DNA from: an uncultured Prevotella sp.
GTDB taxonomy: Bacteria > Bacteroidota > Bacteroidia > Bacteroidales > Bacteroidaceae
Direction: 5' to 3'
Assembly (NCBI GenBank): GCA_900314455.1
Contig: OMVI01000097.1
Span: 1-32,536 of the forward strand
Length of the DNA: 32,536 bases
Shown here piece by piece: positions 1 through 6,954 of this stretch (the stretch's first letter is position 1; each line of letters starts with the position of its first letter). Made by a program: the position numbers and the translations under genes. The notes under the pieces are model-generated. The model ran no database searches. It saw nothing but the letters and a program-made list of their open reading frames with translations, and was not told where the DNA came from.

Positions 1-54
1 TAGCGTACTACGTTCGGGACGTAGGGGTCGCTGGTTCGAGTCCAGTAATCCCGA
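1..54 (+). tRNA. tRNA-Pro (anticodon CGG), 5' end outside the window
   Basis: Only the 3' two thirds of the gene is present. The anticodon stem CTACG/CGTAG (8-12 with 20-24) encloses the loop TTCGGGA, whose anticodon is CGG (15-17), reading the proline codon CCG. The T arm GCTGG/CCAGT (30-34 with 42-46) encloses TTCGAGT. The acceptor 3' strand is 47-53, followed by discriminator A at 54. No CCA is encoded, so it must be added after transcription. A strong terminator follows at once. Confidence 0.9.
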
Positions 55-62
55 CCGAGGTG

Positions 63-98
63 AAAGCAAGCGATTGGATTTCCAGTCGCTTGCTTTTG
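63..98 (+). terminator. Rho-independent terminator after tRNA-Pro
   Basis: AAAGCAAGCGA (63-73) pairs perfectly with TCGCTTGCTTT (86-96). The stem extends inward through TTGG/CCAG to an ATTT loop, giving a hairpin of about 15 bp. It ends in a short T run, as expected for the end of the tRNA transcript. Confidence 0.85.
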
Positions 99-133
99 TA
101 TTTTAGGTAACCCCTTTCTTTTATTTCACCTTG

Positions 134-304
134 CTACTTTTGTGAATTCTTGCATAATATATATAACAGTGCTCCTATAGGTGTAAGCAATATCATTATT
201 CCCAATACACGTAGAGAATTGAAGTTTTTTCTTTCATCCGGTGCATCCATTATCAGCAAATAACTTATCACAACGTAGATAAAATAGATTACTATGAATT
301 CCAT
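134..304 (-). CDS. Small membrane protein, 56 aa, unknown function
   Basis: I do not recognise a family. The reading frame starts with ATG at 302-304 and stops with TAG at 134-136. The product begins MEFIVIYFIYVVISYLLIMD, a hydrophobic segment. A short charged link (DAPDERKNFNS) follows, then a second hydrophobic segment, about residues 32-50, and a basic tail KNSQK. The likely form is a two-pass inner-membrane hairpin. It lies 121 bp downstream of another small membrane-protein gene on the same strand (426-650), so the two may be co-transcribed. No Bacteroidetes -7 box is seen just upstream. Two clean membrane segments in one frame favour a real gene, but the size limits certainty. Confidence 0.5.
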   Translation of the reverse strand: MEFIVIYFIYVVISYLLIMDAPDERKNFNSLRVLGIMILLTPIGALLYILCKNSQK

Positions 305-425
305 AACACAATGAATTAAATTTTAAGAACTGTCTATATTAACTTTAAATGATTATCTGTGAACATACATTCTATATGGCTATTGGATATTTGCTGATAG
401 GTTTATTAAACTCGAAAGCCCAAAT

Positions 426-650
426 TCACTTTATCTTTATCCGCCCGTCCTTCACCATTTTCTTGAATTTCATGGGACCATATTTTATTTTCAGCAAGTC
501 GATTTCGTCCTTTTCCAATGTCCTAAGGTATTCTTCATGTTTTGCATCCAGGTTTTTAGTATCAGGATAATGTTTGTTCTTGCTGCGGTTTGAACCAACG
601 GCAAGCACAATACAAACAACAATCCAAGCTATGAAAAGGAATGTAGCCAT
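426..650 (-). CDS. Small single-pass membrane protein, 74 aa, unknown function
   Basis: No family recognised. Residues 1-19 (MATFLFIAWIVVCIVLAVG) form one hydrophobic segment. A basic stretch (SNRSKNKHYPDTKN) and a charged, probably helical region about residues 35-60 follow, then a lysine-rich end (KMVKDGRIKIK). By the positive-inside rule the C-terminal part should lie in the cytoplasm. It is upstream of the 56-codon membrane-protein gene at 134-304 and may be in one transcript with it. Both lie between a tRNA gene and an ECF sigma operon that reads the other way. The C-terminal helix could bind a partner or lipid headgroups; this is inference. Confidence 0.6.
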   Translation of the reverse strand: MATFLFIAWIVVCIVLAVGSNRSKNKHYPDTKNLDAKHEEYLRTLEKDEIDLLKIKYGPMKFKKMVKDGRIKIK

Positions 651-721
651 AGAAAAAATTAGTTATTTCTGTTTTCACCTACAAATACACCAATTTCCTT
701 CCGATTATGCAAGCGAATGCG

Positions 722-729
722 TACTTTTG
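722..729 (+). promoter_or_regulatory. Putative -7 box (TACTTTTG) upstream of the ECF sigma gene
   Basis: TACTTTTG matches the Bacteroidetes housekeeping -7 consensus TAnnTTTG. The expected TTTG about 19 bp upstream is absent, so the promoter would be weak or activator-dependent. It would start transcription near 735, leaving a leader of about 90 nt that holds the inverted repeat at 755-768. Confidence 0.45.
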
Positions 730-754
730 TAAACAAAAACGTGGAAGAGTGGAG

Positions 755-768
755 TTAACGAACGTTAA
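755..768. promoter_or_regulatory. Inverted repeat TTAACG-AA-CGTTAA, candidate operator
   Basis: A perfect 6-bp inverted repeat with a 2-bp centre lies between the putative -7 box and the start of the ECF sigma gene. A symmetric site here could bind a dimeric regulator. The AAC-containing halves could also be part of an autoregulated ECF promoter. No other copy was noticed upstream of other genes in the window. Confidence 0.35.
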
Positions 769-823
769 TCTCGTTTAGAAAACAATAGCCTCTGCGTTTC
801 ATAAGTAGAGACGGCAAAAAACA

Positions 824-1312
824 ATGACCGACAACGAATTCACCGACATAGCGACAGAGCTGCGGGAGCTCGCCCTGAAGAAAGGACGCGGCTACCCGCT
901 CGCCACCGACGACGCCGACGACATTGCCCAAGAGACGATGCTCCGGCTGTGGGCTCTGCGCCGTAAGGTCAACTCCCTGCGTCACGCCCGTGGCCTGGCT
1001 GTCTGTATTGCGGCCCATCTCGCCATCGACAGACTGCGACGACGGCGCACCGTCTCCGATGATTTCATAGTCAATGAGCAACCTTCTTCGAACGACCCCG
1101 AAACCGACCTGGAGCTCAAAGTCAACGACGAATGGCTCGAAAAAGAGCTTAGCCGACTGCCATCAACCGAGTACCAAGTCCTTCACCTGCGTCAGGTAGA
1201 AGGCAAAACGAATGAAGAAATAGCATCAATAATAGGAATTACGCCTCAGTCTGTTGCCACACTGCTCTCCCGTGCACGCCGCAAGCTGATGGAAAAGATA
1301 AAAAGAAGATGA
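824..1312 (+). CDS. ECF-type RNA polymerase sigma factor
   Basis: The 162-residue length and two-domain layout fit the extracytoplasmic-function sigma family. Region 2 is about residues 12-75 and includes DDADDIAQETMLRLWALRRK, the core-binding part, and an arginine-rich end (RLRRRR, 70-75). An acidic linker follows at 88-105. Region 4 is about 105-158, with the helix-turn-helix TNEEIASIIGITPQSVATLL that would read the -35 element. The ATG at 824 is the first in frame and gives a full region 2. The next gene starts 28 bp downstream on the same strand and encodes a single-pass membrane protein, the usual layout for sigma/anti-sigma pairs. The factor is therefore probably held inactive at the membrane. 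The signal is unknown; the exported proteins encoded downstream are the obvious candidate regulon. Confidence 0.93.
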   Translation: MTDNEFTDIATELRELALKKGRGYPLATDDADDIAQETMLRLWALRRKVNSLRHARGLAVCIAAHLAIDRLRRRRTVSDDFIVNEQPSSNDPETDLELKVNDEWLEKELSRLPSTEYQVLHLRQVEGKTNEEIASIIGITPQSVATLLSRARRKLMEKIKRR

Positions 1313-1340
1313 AGGGAACGAACCGGAACAGTAACGAATT

Positions 1341-2165
1341 ATGACCAACGACGAGAAACATATACGCCAACTTCTCACGAAGTTCATGGATGGCACGACG
1401 ACCGTCGACGAGGAGCGAGCCATTGGCAGATGGCTCCGTGAGCACCCGACGGTGCCCGACGACCTTGCCGAATACCGCACAATGTTCGCGTGGTTCGACG
1501 ACGGCATGCCTCTCAAAGACGGCGAACCGGACTTCAGCGATACTCCTTCGCCAGAGCAACGTGCAACTGTCACAGCACCGTCGAGCAAAGAAGCGGAGCA
1601 GCCTGCCACCAGCAAGCCCCTCGTCTACCGTCTCGGTCACAGCAAGTGGCTGCTATCAGCAGTCGCAGTGGCAGCCTCAGCGGCTATCGCCCTCGGTATT
1701 TTCCTGCCCGGCAGCACCCGAAATCAAGGCGCGATAAGGGTTGAGAAGCAGCCCGTTGCCATCGTCACGCCCCACGATACCGTATCTTCCGATGCCGCCG
1801 TTACGACCCCACTGTCCGCAGACACTGTTAAACCTCAAATAAATGTAAAGGAAAGGAAGGAGCGGCGCCGCTTCCATCGGCGGATGCTCGAGCCTGCGCC
1901 GCCTCCCCTTCTCTACGCTTCCGCCGACAGTACTGTCACGACCGGCGAGCCCAAAGTTGCCGAAATCATAGCGAAAGTCAACAAGATGGCACCCGTAACG
2001 CATGATGCCGAGCTCTTCATCGACGCCACTCTCGCCCACATGGGACGCACGCAGCAAGCCGCCCTCCAGTCGCTTGACGAGCAGAGCACTATCCTCGACG
2101 ACATCATCACTGCAACCATCTCCGACGACTGGTACGAGACCACCGACGATGAGGACGTCTATTAG
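1341..2165 (+). CDS. Single-pass membrane protein, probable anti-sigma factor
   Basis: The 274-residue product has three parts. Residues 1-60 are cytoplasmic and helical, with the pattern LLTKFMDGTTTVDEERAIGRW and DDLAEYRTMFAWFDDG, which resembles the N-terminal region of Bacteroidetes anti-sigma/FecR-type proteins. No HxxxCxxC zinc motif is present. A Ser/Pro/Glu-rich linker precedes one membrane segment at about 103-123 (WLLSAVAVAASAAIALGIFL). The remaining roughly 150 residues would be periplasmic and match no domain I recognise; in particular no FecR domain is seen. Position 28 bp after the ECF sigma gene is the main reason for the call. The periplasmic part contains a basic stretch (KERKERRRFHRR) and ends in an acidic tail (DDWYETTDDEDVY). 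The topology is firm; the anti-sigma role is inferred. Confidence 0.75.
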   Translation: MTNDEKHIRQLLTKFMDGTTTVDEERAIGRWLREHPTVPDDLAEYRTMFAWFDDGMPLKDGEPDFSDTPSPEQRATVTAPSSKEAEQPATSKPLVYRLGHSKWLLSAVAVAASAAIALGIFLPGSTRNQGAIRVEKQPVAIVTPHDTVSSDAAVTTPLSADTVKPQINVKERKERRRFHRRMLEPAPPPLLYASADSTVTTGEPKVAEIIAKVNKMAPVTHDAELFIDATLAHMGRTQQAALQSLDEQSTILDDIITATISDDWYETTDDEDVY

Positions 2166-2178
2166 TCTCCAGTCCACA

Positions 2179-2258
2179 TCTATCCCCATCTATAAAAAGT
2201 CTATCCCCATCAATAAATAGTCTATACTCATCTATAATATCTATAAAAGTCTATCCCC
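2179..2258 (+). repeat. Degenerate 21-bp tandem repeat between anti-sigma and exported-protein genes
   Basis: Units starting TCTATCCCCATC and ending in an A/T-rich AATAAA-like run begin at 2179, 2200 and 2221, with a partial unit at 2250. The first two are 21 bp each and differ at three positions. The third carries an 8-bp insertion-like extension. The array fills most of the 117-bp gap between the two genes and would lie in their common transcript. It has no spacers, so it is not a CRISPR. Confidence 0.8.
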
Positions 2259-2282
2259 ACAAAAAAGAAAGGACCCACAAAA

Positions 2283-3527
2283 ATGAAAAGAACAAACATC
2301 ATAATCCTAACAGCAACCTTCATGCTGACCACCCTCACCGCCAGCGCACAGAAACCGGTACAGGCCATCGGACAAGCTTTCGACGAATGCGTCAGCACCC
2401 TGTCGAAGGACGGATACGTAACATCATCACGCCGCAACAACTATTCTAACGGCAGCCAGCAAGTCGTCAACTTCGAGATACCTAAGAAGACGAACAAGAC
2501 GATAAATGATTTCAACAGAATTCTGACTGACAACGAAAAGTTTTCTTATTCGTTCTTCGTCAAGAAAGCCGGGACAACCGACAGCAGCATATACACCGTG
2601 GCGTATGGCGAGAATAATGAAGAGCGCGAAGTATTTGGCGCTAACAAGGACCATAACTACAACGTTCAGACGTTCCACGACCGCAAGGACTCCACAATGC
2701 GCTACATCTACGCCCTCGTCTGGTATGACAACAACGGCGGATTGAAGGGCAACGTCTACAAGTTTTACGGTAAAGACCCACAACAAAAGAATGCAAGAAC
2801 ATCCTCAACCGTCATCCGTAAGGACGGATGGACTATCAGCGACGATGGCATTGTAGGCCCCGGCGTGGTGATTGACGACGACAACGTAACAATCACCGAC
2901 GAAGGAATGAAGAACCTCATAAACTTCAGCAAGTCGATGGACAGCATGGGCAGGGAATTCGACAGAACCTTCGGCGGCGTTAATATCGACTCCGACAATA
3001 CCGACAACAGCGACTTCGACGTCATCGACGACGACTCCCGAACACTCAGAACCACTGACGGCAAGGTTGTGAAGTTGTCCGGCAAGACGAAGATAAAAAC
3101 ATCTAACGACTTTATCTCTCAGTTCAACAACCTCCATGTACTGTATACCTCGCTCAACGACAAGTACAAGGACTACCGCAATTGCACCGGACAGGAGAAG
3201 ACGAAGATGCTGAAGGTGATGTCGTACATGGTCGCCGTACTCAACAAAGCCAACGATATGTGCTCGAACTACTACAATGTTCTGAACTCGAACATGAAGA
3301 AGTTCGTCGCCGACCAGCTCCGCGACATGGCTAAGGAGTCGAAGGACAAAAATATCGGAGAAGGTTTCAAGGCTATTGCGGTATCGCTTCTGAGCCAGGA
3401 CACAGGCTTCCGTCAACCGTTCCCCTCAACTTTCAGAATGCAGCCGCTGTCCTTCGTGACCGTCAAAGGTAATCCATTGAAATCCAATAGAATATGTTTG
3501 AGGTCGAAAAATAAATTATTTTTGTGA
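2283..3527 (+). CDS. Exported protein of unknown function in the sigma-factor operon
   Basis: The 414-residue frame opens with a signal peptide (KRTNIIILTATFMLTTLTASA) with likely cleavage before Q23. Residues 24-160 form a folded-looking domain with alternating strands (YVTSSRRNNYSNGSQQVVNFEI; SIYTVAYGENNEER; MRYIYALVWYDNN). Residues 185-250 are rich in Asp, Asn and Ser, and 275-385 are probably helical. I recognise no family; an adhesin-like or envelope-stress substrate role is possible. The last 18 or so residues (from about NPLKSNRICL) are encoded by sequence belonging to a dispersed intergenic repeat whose 22-bp units continue past the stop codon, so the native C-terminus may have been replaced. 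It follows the anti-sigma gene in the same direction with no clear promoter between, suggesting one operon. Confidence 0.8.
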   Translation: MKRTNIIILTATFMLTTLTASAQKPVQAIGQAFDECVSTLSKDGYVTSSRRNNYSNGSQQVVNFEIPKKTNKTINDFNRILTDNEKFSYSFFVKKAGTTDSSIYTVAYGENNEEREVFGANKDHNYNVQTFHDRKDSTMRYIYALVWYDNNGGLKGNVYKFYGKDPQQKNARTSSTVIRKDGWTISDDGIVGPGVVIDDDNVTITDEGMKNLINFSKSMDSMGREFDRTFGGVNIDSDNTDNSDFDVIDDDSRTLRTTDGKVVKLSGKTKIKTSNDFISQFNNLHVLYTSLNDKYKDYRNCTGQEKTKMLKVMSYMVAVLNKANDMCSNYYNVLNSNMKKFVADQLRDMAKESKDKNIGEGFKAIAVSLLSQDTGFRQPFPSTFRMQPLSFVTVKGNPLKSNRICLRSKNKLFL

Positions 3528-3589
3528 GAAAAATAAATTAAAAATCGAGGAAAAATAAATTAAAAATCGAGGAAAAATAAATTAAAAAT
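3507..3589. repeat. 22-bp AT-rich tandem repeat, locus 1
   Basis: Units of AAAAATAAATTAAAAAT plus a variable end (CGAGG) lie at 3529-3550, 3551-3572 and 3573-3589. A variant unit, with the second A run replaced by T's, precedes them at 3507-3528 and overlaps the end of the exported-protein gene. The same unit recurs at 19356-19420 and 32370-32425. A GAAAG/CTTTC mini-hairpin follows at about 3595-3611, and a similar one follows the unit at the third locus. Confidence 0.85.
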
Positions 3590-3673
3590 GAATTCGAAAG
3601 TTATTCTTTCGCATTCCAATAGATTATCCTTCACATCCCGAAAGTTTTTTTTCGACAACTACACAACACATTT

Positions 3674-5884
3674 ATGCGCATGAGAAACTTAATCTACGTC
3701 GCACTCTTTGCACAGCTCCCCGTCGCAGCAATGGCACAGGCAAAAGCCGACACGATACCGACAGACACGCTGAAGGAACAGACCCTCGGCGAGGTTACAG
3801 TAACATCGAAGCGGAAACTCGTCAAGAACGACATCGACAAGCTGACCTACGACGTAGTTCACGACGAGGACTCAAAGTCGAACAGTGTACTCGAGATGCT
3901 CAAGAAGGTACCGCTCGTCACCGTGGACGGGCAAGACAACATAATGGTCAACGGCTCAACGAGTTTCAAGATTTACAAGAACGGGCACCCCGACCCGACG
4001 TTCAGCGGCAGCAACGCAAAGGACGTGTTCCGCGGTTTGCCTGCATCGTCGATTAAGAAGATTGAGGTTATAACCGACCCGGGTGCCAAATACGATGCCG
4101 AGGGCACAACGGCGATACTGAATATAGTCATGAACGACGATGCATCGCTCGTCGGGGTGGCAGGCTGGACATCGGCAACGGTCGACAACAACGGCTACGT
4201 TTCACCTAACTTCGGCATTACGGCGCAGAAAGGAAAATGGACTGTCAGCAACGAGCTCGGATACGGTTATCAGCCGGAGCGCATGAACTACAGTGACGAT
4301 ATCTCAGAGACATACTTCCCGAAGATAGGTCAGCGGAGGCATGTCGAGGACGAACAGCATACCCATATAAATGTCCTTTACGACTCACCGTCGGCAAGTT
4401 ACGAAATCGACTCTCTCAACCTGCTGTCGATGTCGGCATCGATGGTGTACTATACCCTTGGTGCCACCCATGAACTCTACAACTATACGACCACTGACGA
4501 TGCAGGAAACCTGCTCAGCCGATACCGTAGGGAAAGGACATTTCCGAAGTACAACTACCTGAGCGGCAGCGGACGAGTCGACTTCCAGCACAAGACGCAT
4601 CTCGACGGAGAGGTTCTGACGCTGAGCTACATGATATCCGCCATGCGAAATCACCAACGGGAGAATGACTTTCTGACGTTTCCCGACGAGGAGCATCGCC
4701 CGAATTTAGGCTATGATTGTTTCTCGTCGCGCAACAATGAGGACTTCCTTGAGAACACGTTCCAAATCGACTACGTGCGGCCGCTGTGGAAAGGACATAA
4801 GATTGAGACCGGAGCAAAGTACATAAACCGCTCCAACAAAAGTCGTGCGGAGCAAAACTACTTCGGCGAAGGCAACGTTCCCGATTCCACTTCATCGGAT
4901 TTCAACCATCTGACACAGGTCGCCGCCTTCTATCTTCAGTACATCTACTCAGGCAAACACTGGTCGGCACGTGCCGGACTGCGCTACGAATACAGTTACC
5001 TTCGCGCCAAATTCAAGGACGGCAGCCAGCCCGACTTCCACACGAACCTCAACGACTGGTGTCCGTCGGCAAGCGTCATGTACCGGATTGATGATGAAAA
5101 CTCGCTGAAGTTAGAATACTACACGGGCATAAACCGCCCCGGAATAAGTTACCTTAATCCGATGCGCTTCGAGACGGGGACGGACATCTATATCGGAAAT
5201 CCTGACCTGAGCAGTAACCGCGGACACCATATCGGGTTGGCATACACTCACATGAGCCAGAAGCTTTCGTTCCAAATAATGCCTTACTACAACTTCACGG
5301 GCGACCAAATAGGCGAGGTGAACAGCGCAGTGGACGACAAGGTGCTGCAAACCTACGGCAATGTGATTAGCGGAAGGCGCTTTGCCGTCAACTACTACGC
5401 ACAGTGGCAGATTACAAAGACGACGAACCTGTATGTACAAGGTGAGACATGGCACCGCTATCTGCGCAATAAGTCGCTCAGAATGAAACTCGACGGTTGG
5501 GGCGGGAGCTACTATGGATTTCTATCTCAGGACCTTCCGAAGAAGTTCCGGGTAACGGCGAGCGCCGGCGGAGCCTACGGCAGATGGCCGGCGGATGTCT
5601 ATTCGCTTAGCGGAAAGTACTTCTTCTATCGCCTTACACTGCAAAAGAAGTTCCTGAACGATAAGCTTGTGGCGCAAATAGGTTGGAGCAACCCGTTCAT
5701 TCACCGCAATGCAAGCATGTCGAGGGTAATCCAAGGCGACTATACGGGCTTCAATAATTCGCATTCGAGAGCACAGAGCGTAAGCCTTACTATATCGTGG
5801 AACTTTGGAAAGCTAAAGGCGCAGGTCAAGAAAGCCGACACCACCATCCAGAACGACGATGTCGTGGGCGGCGTAAAGAAGTAG
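3674..5884 (+). CDS. Outer-membrane beta-barrel protein of the TonB-dependent receptor type
   Basis: The 736-residue product has a signal peptide (1-21, ending AAMA). A plug domain spans about 38-155, with the typical LGEVTVTSKR start, MLKKVPLVTVDG and SIKKIEVITDPGAKYDAEGTTAILNIVM. A long barrel of alternating aromatic strands follows to about residue 715. It lacks the N-terminal carboxypeptidase-regulatory-like domain common in Bacteroidetes receptors, and no SusD-like gene follows, so it is not a classical polysaccharide-utilisation SusC. The chain continues past the last strand (SLTISWNFGK) into a charged tail ending GGVKK rather than an aromatic residue. Such outer_membrane_beta-barrel family proteins import or export unknown ligands. 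It is the last gene of the rightward run that starts with the ECF sigma factor and may be controlled by it. The 146-bp gap before it holds the 22-bp repeats. Confidence 0.88.
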   Translation: MRMRNLIYVALFAQLPVAAMAQAKADTIPTDTLKEQTLGEVTVTSKRKLVKNDIDKLTYDVVHDEDSKSNSVLEMLKKVPLVTVDGQDNIMVNGSTSFKIYKNGHPDPTFSGSNAKDVFRGLPASSIKKIEVITDPGAKYDAEGTTAILNIVMNDDASLVGVAGWTSATVDNNGYVSPNFGITAQKGKWTVSNELGYGYQPERMNYSDDISETYFPKIGQRRHVEDEQHTHINVLYDSPSASYEIDSLNLLSMSASMVYYTLGATHELYNYTTTDDAGNLLSRYRRERTFPKYNYLSGSGRVDFQHKTHLDGEVLTLSYMISAMRNHQRENDFLTFPDEEHRPNLGYDCFSSRNNEDFLENTFQIDYVRPLWKGHKIETGAKYINRSNKSRAEQNYFGEGNVPDSTSSDFNHLTQVAAFYLQYIYSGKHWSARAGLRYEYSYLRAKFKDGSQPDFHTNLNDWCPSASVMYRIDDENSLKLEYYTGINRPGISYLNPMRFETGTDIYIGNPDLSSNRGHHIGLAYTHMSQKLSFQIMPYYNFTGDQIGEVNSAVDDKVLQTYGNVISGRRFAVNYYAQWQITKTTNLYVQGETWHRYLRNKSLRMKLDGWGGSYYGFLSQDLPKKFRVTASAGGAYGRWPADVYSLSGKYFFYRLTLQKKFLNDKLVAQIGWSNPFIHRNASMSRVIQGDYTGFNNSHSRAQSVSLTISWNFGKLKAQVKKADTTIQNDDVVGGVKK

Positions 5885-5898
5885 CTGGCGTTCGGTTT

Positions 5899-5917
5899 GC
5901 TTCTGCAATGCAGAAGC
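5899..5917. terminator. Hairpin between convergent genes
   Basis: GCTTCTGC (5899-5906) pairs with GCAGAAGC (5910-5917) around a 3-nt loop. It sits in the 53-bp gap between the ends of the barrel-protein gene and the convergent helix-hairpin-helix gene. No long T run follows on either strand, so it may end transcripts only weakly, in either direction. Confidence 0.45.
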
Positions 5918-5937
5918 ACACAGGACTGGCAAGGTCC

Positions 5938-6867
5938 CTAATAGGTGACGTAGGGGCGCAGGCGGGCTATCTGCTCGGGCGGAAAGTCACGGAGGAGGCT
6001 GAGCTGGGAAATATCAGTTATCTTGCCCTTTAGCCTCCGGTAATCGACAATCTCACGAGCCTGATAAAAGTTTATGTATGGGTGGCGGCGCAGTTGGTTC
6101 AGCGACAGCGTGTTCAAGTTGAGCTTTGCCGTCTTCGGATTTACCACCTTGAGATATCCAAGAGCCTCCTGCGGGAAACCTTCTATCTCCTTCAGCTGCT
6201 CCACATGCGTATAGCCGCCGAGGCGTTCGCCATACTGGACGATGCGCTTAGCCCACCACGAGCCGATGCCGGGTATCTTCTTCAACATTGTAGTATCGGC
6301 ATCGGCAAGGTTTATGTATTCTCCTTTCCTCAGTTTGTTTGGAAAGGCAATCGTATCACGTTCAAACTGGCGGGGGCTTTCCTTTCCCATACCCGGCTGA
6401 CGGGGCTCCACAAAGTTGGCGGCAGGTGCATAGTCGTCGGAGATTTGTATGTATGGCCGCATCTCGTAGTATTGCTTCCGGGTCAGTCCATACAGCTTTG
6501 CGAAGTCCTCCGGACTATGGTAGACGCCACCTTTCGCACGGTATTTGTAGATATTGCGTACCTGCCACGGCGACAATCCGAGTCGGAGCAACTGCGTGCT
6601 GTCGGCAGTATTGGGGTCGAAAGCAAACAACTCCGCACGCCGTCCGTCCTCCGTCTGGTAACTGCGGGGTGCCACGTACGGGTAGTTTCTGCCCTGACGG
6701 ATACTGTCGACGACTGACCTAGCAGAGTCGGCGGCAGTCAGTTCCGTTTTCGTCTCGCGTCCGCCAAAGAAGAAAAACAGCGACGCGCCGAGCACAAGGA
6801 GGCTCAGTATGAAGAACAGCACACTCCGGTCAGATTTCTGAAAGTAGAAGAATTCGCGCAAATGCAT
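5938..6867 (-). CDS. Membrane-anchored helix-hairpin-helix protein (ComEA-like modules)
   Basis: The 309-residue protein has one N-terminal membrane segment (about 14-35, SVLFFILSLLVLGASLFFFF). Three helix-hairpin-helix modules follow: about 83-140 (FDPNTADSTQLLRLGLSPWQ), 184-241 (INLADADTTMLKKIPGIGSW), and 248-307 (LNLNTLSLNQLRRHPYINFY). The 'I/LNxxxAxxxxLxxxPGIG' pattern of the second is the ComEA/Tex-type DNA-binding motif. The others keep the scaffold but lack the GIG turn (GLSP, PYIN). In ComEA proteins one such module binds incoming DNA at the cell surface during transformation. The triple arrangement and inner-membrane anchor make a periplasmic DNA-binding role plausible but unproven. 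The gene stands alone; the nearest upstream gene on the same strand ends 87 bp away. Confidence 0.85.
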   Translation of the reverse strand: MHLREFFYFQKSDRSVLFFILSLLVLGASLFFFFGGRETKTELTAADSARSVVDSIRQGRNYPYVAPRSYQTEDGRRAELFAFDPNTADSTQLLRLGLSPWQVRNIYKYRAKGGVYHSPEDFAKLYGLTRKQYYEMRPYIQISDDYAPAANFVEPRQPGMGKESPRQFERDTIAFPNKLRKGEYINLADADTTMLKKIPGIGSWWAKRIVQYGERLGGYTHVEQLKEIEGFPQEALGYLKVVNPKTAKLNLNTLSLNQLRRHPYINFYQAREIVDYRRLKGKITDISQLSLLRDFPPEQIARLRPYVTY

Positions 6868-6954
6868 GGGGAATGGTCAGGTTGAAGAATTCAGTAGTTT
6901 AGCTATTTATATGTTTTATCACTCGCAGTTACTCATATTATATAATGTAGGGGA

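Noticed and set aside
1-54. tRNA-Pro as an integration (att) site
   Set aside because: No second copy of the tRNA 3' end and no integrase gene were found in the window.
3507-3589. Tandem repeats considered as a CRISPR array
   Set aside because: Units abut without unique spacers, and no cas genes are present.
3674-5884. SusC-type polysaccharide-utilisation receptor
   Set aside because: No SusD gene follows, and the N-terminal carboxypeptidase-like domain is missing.
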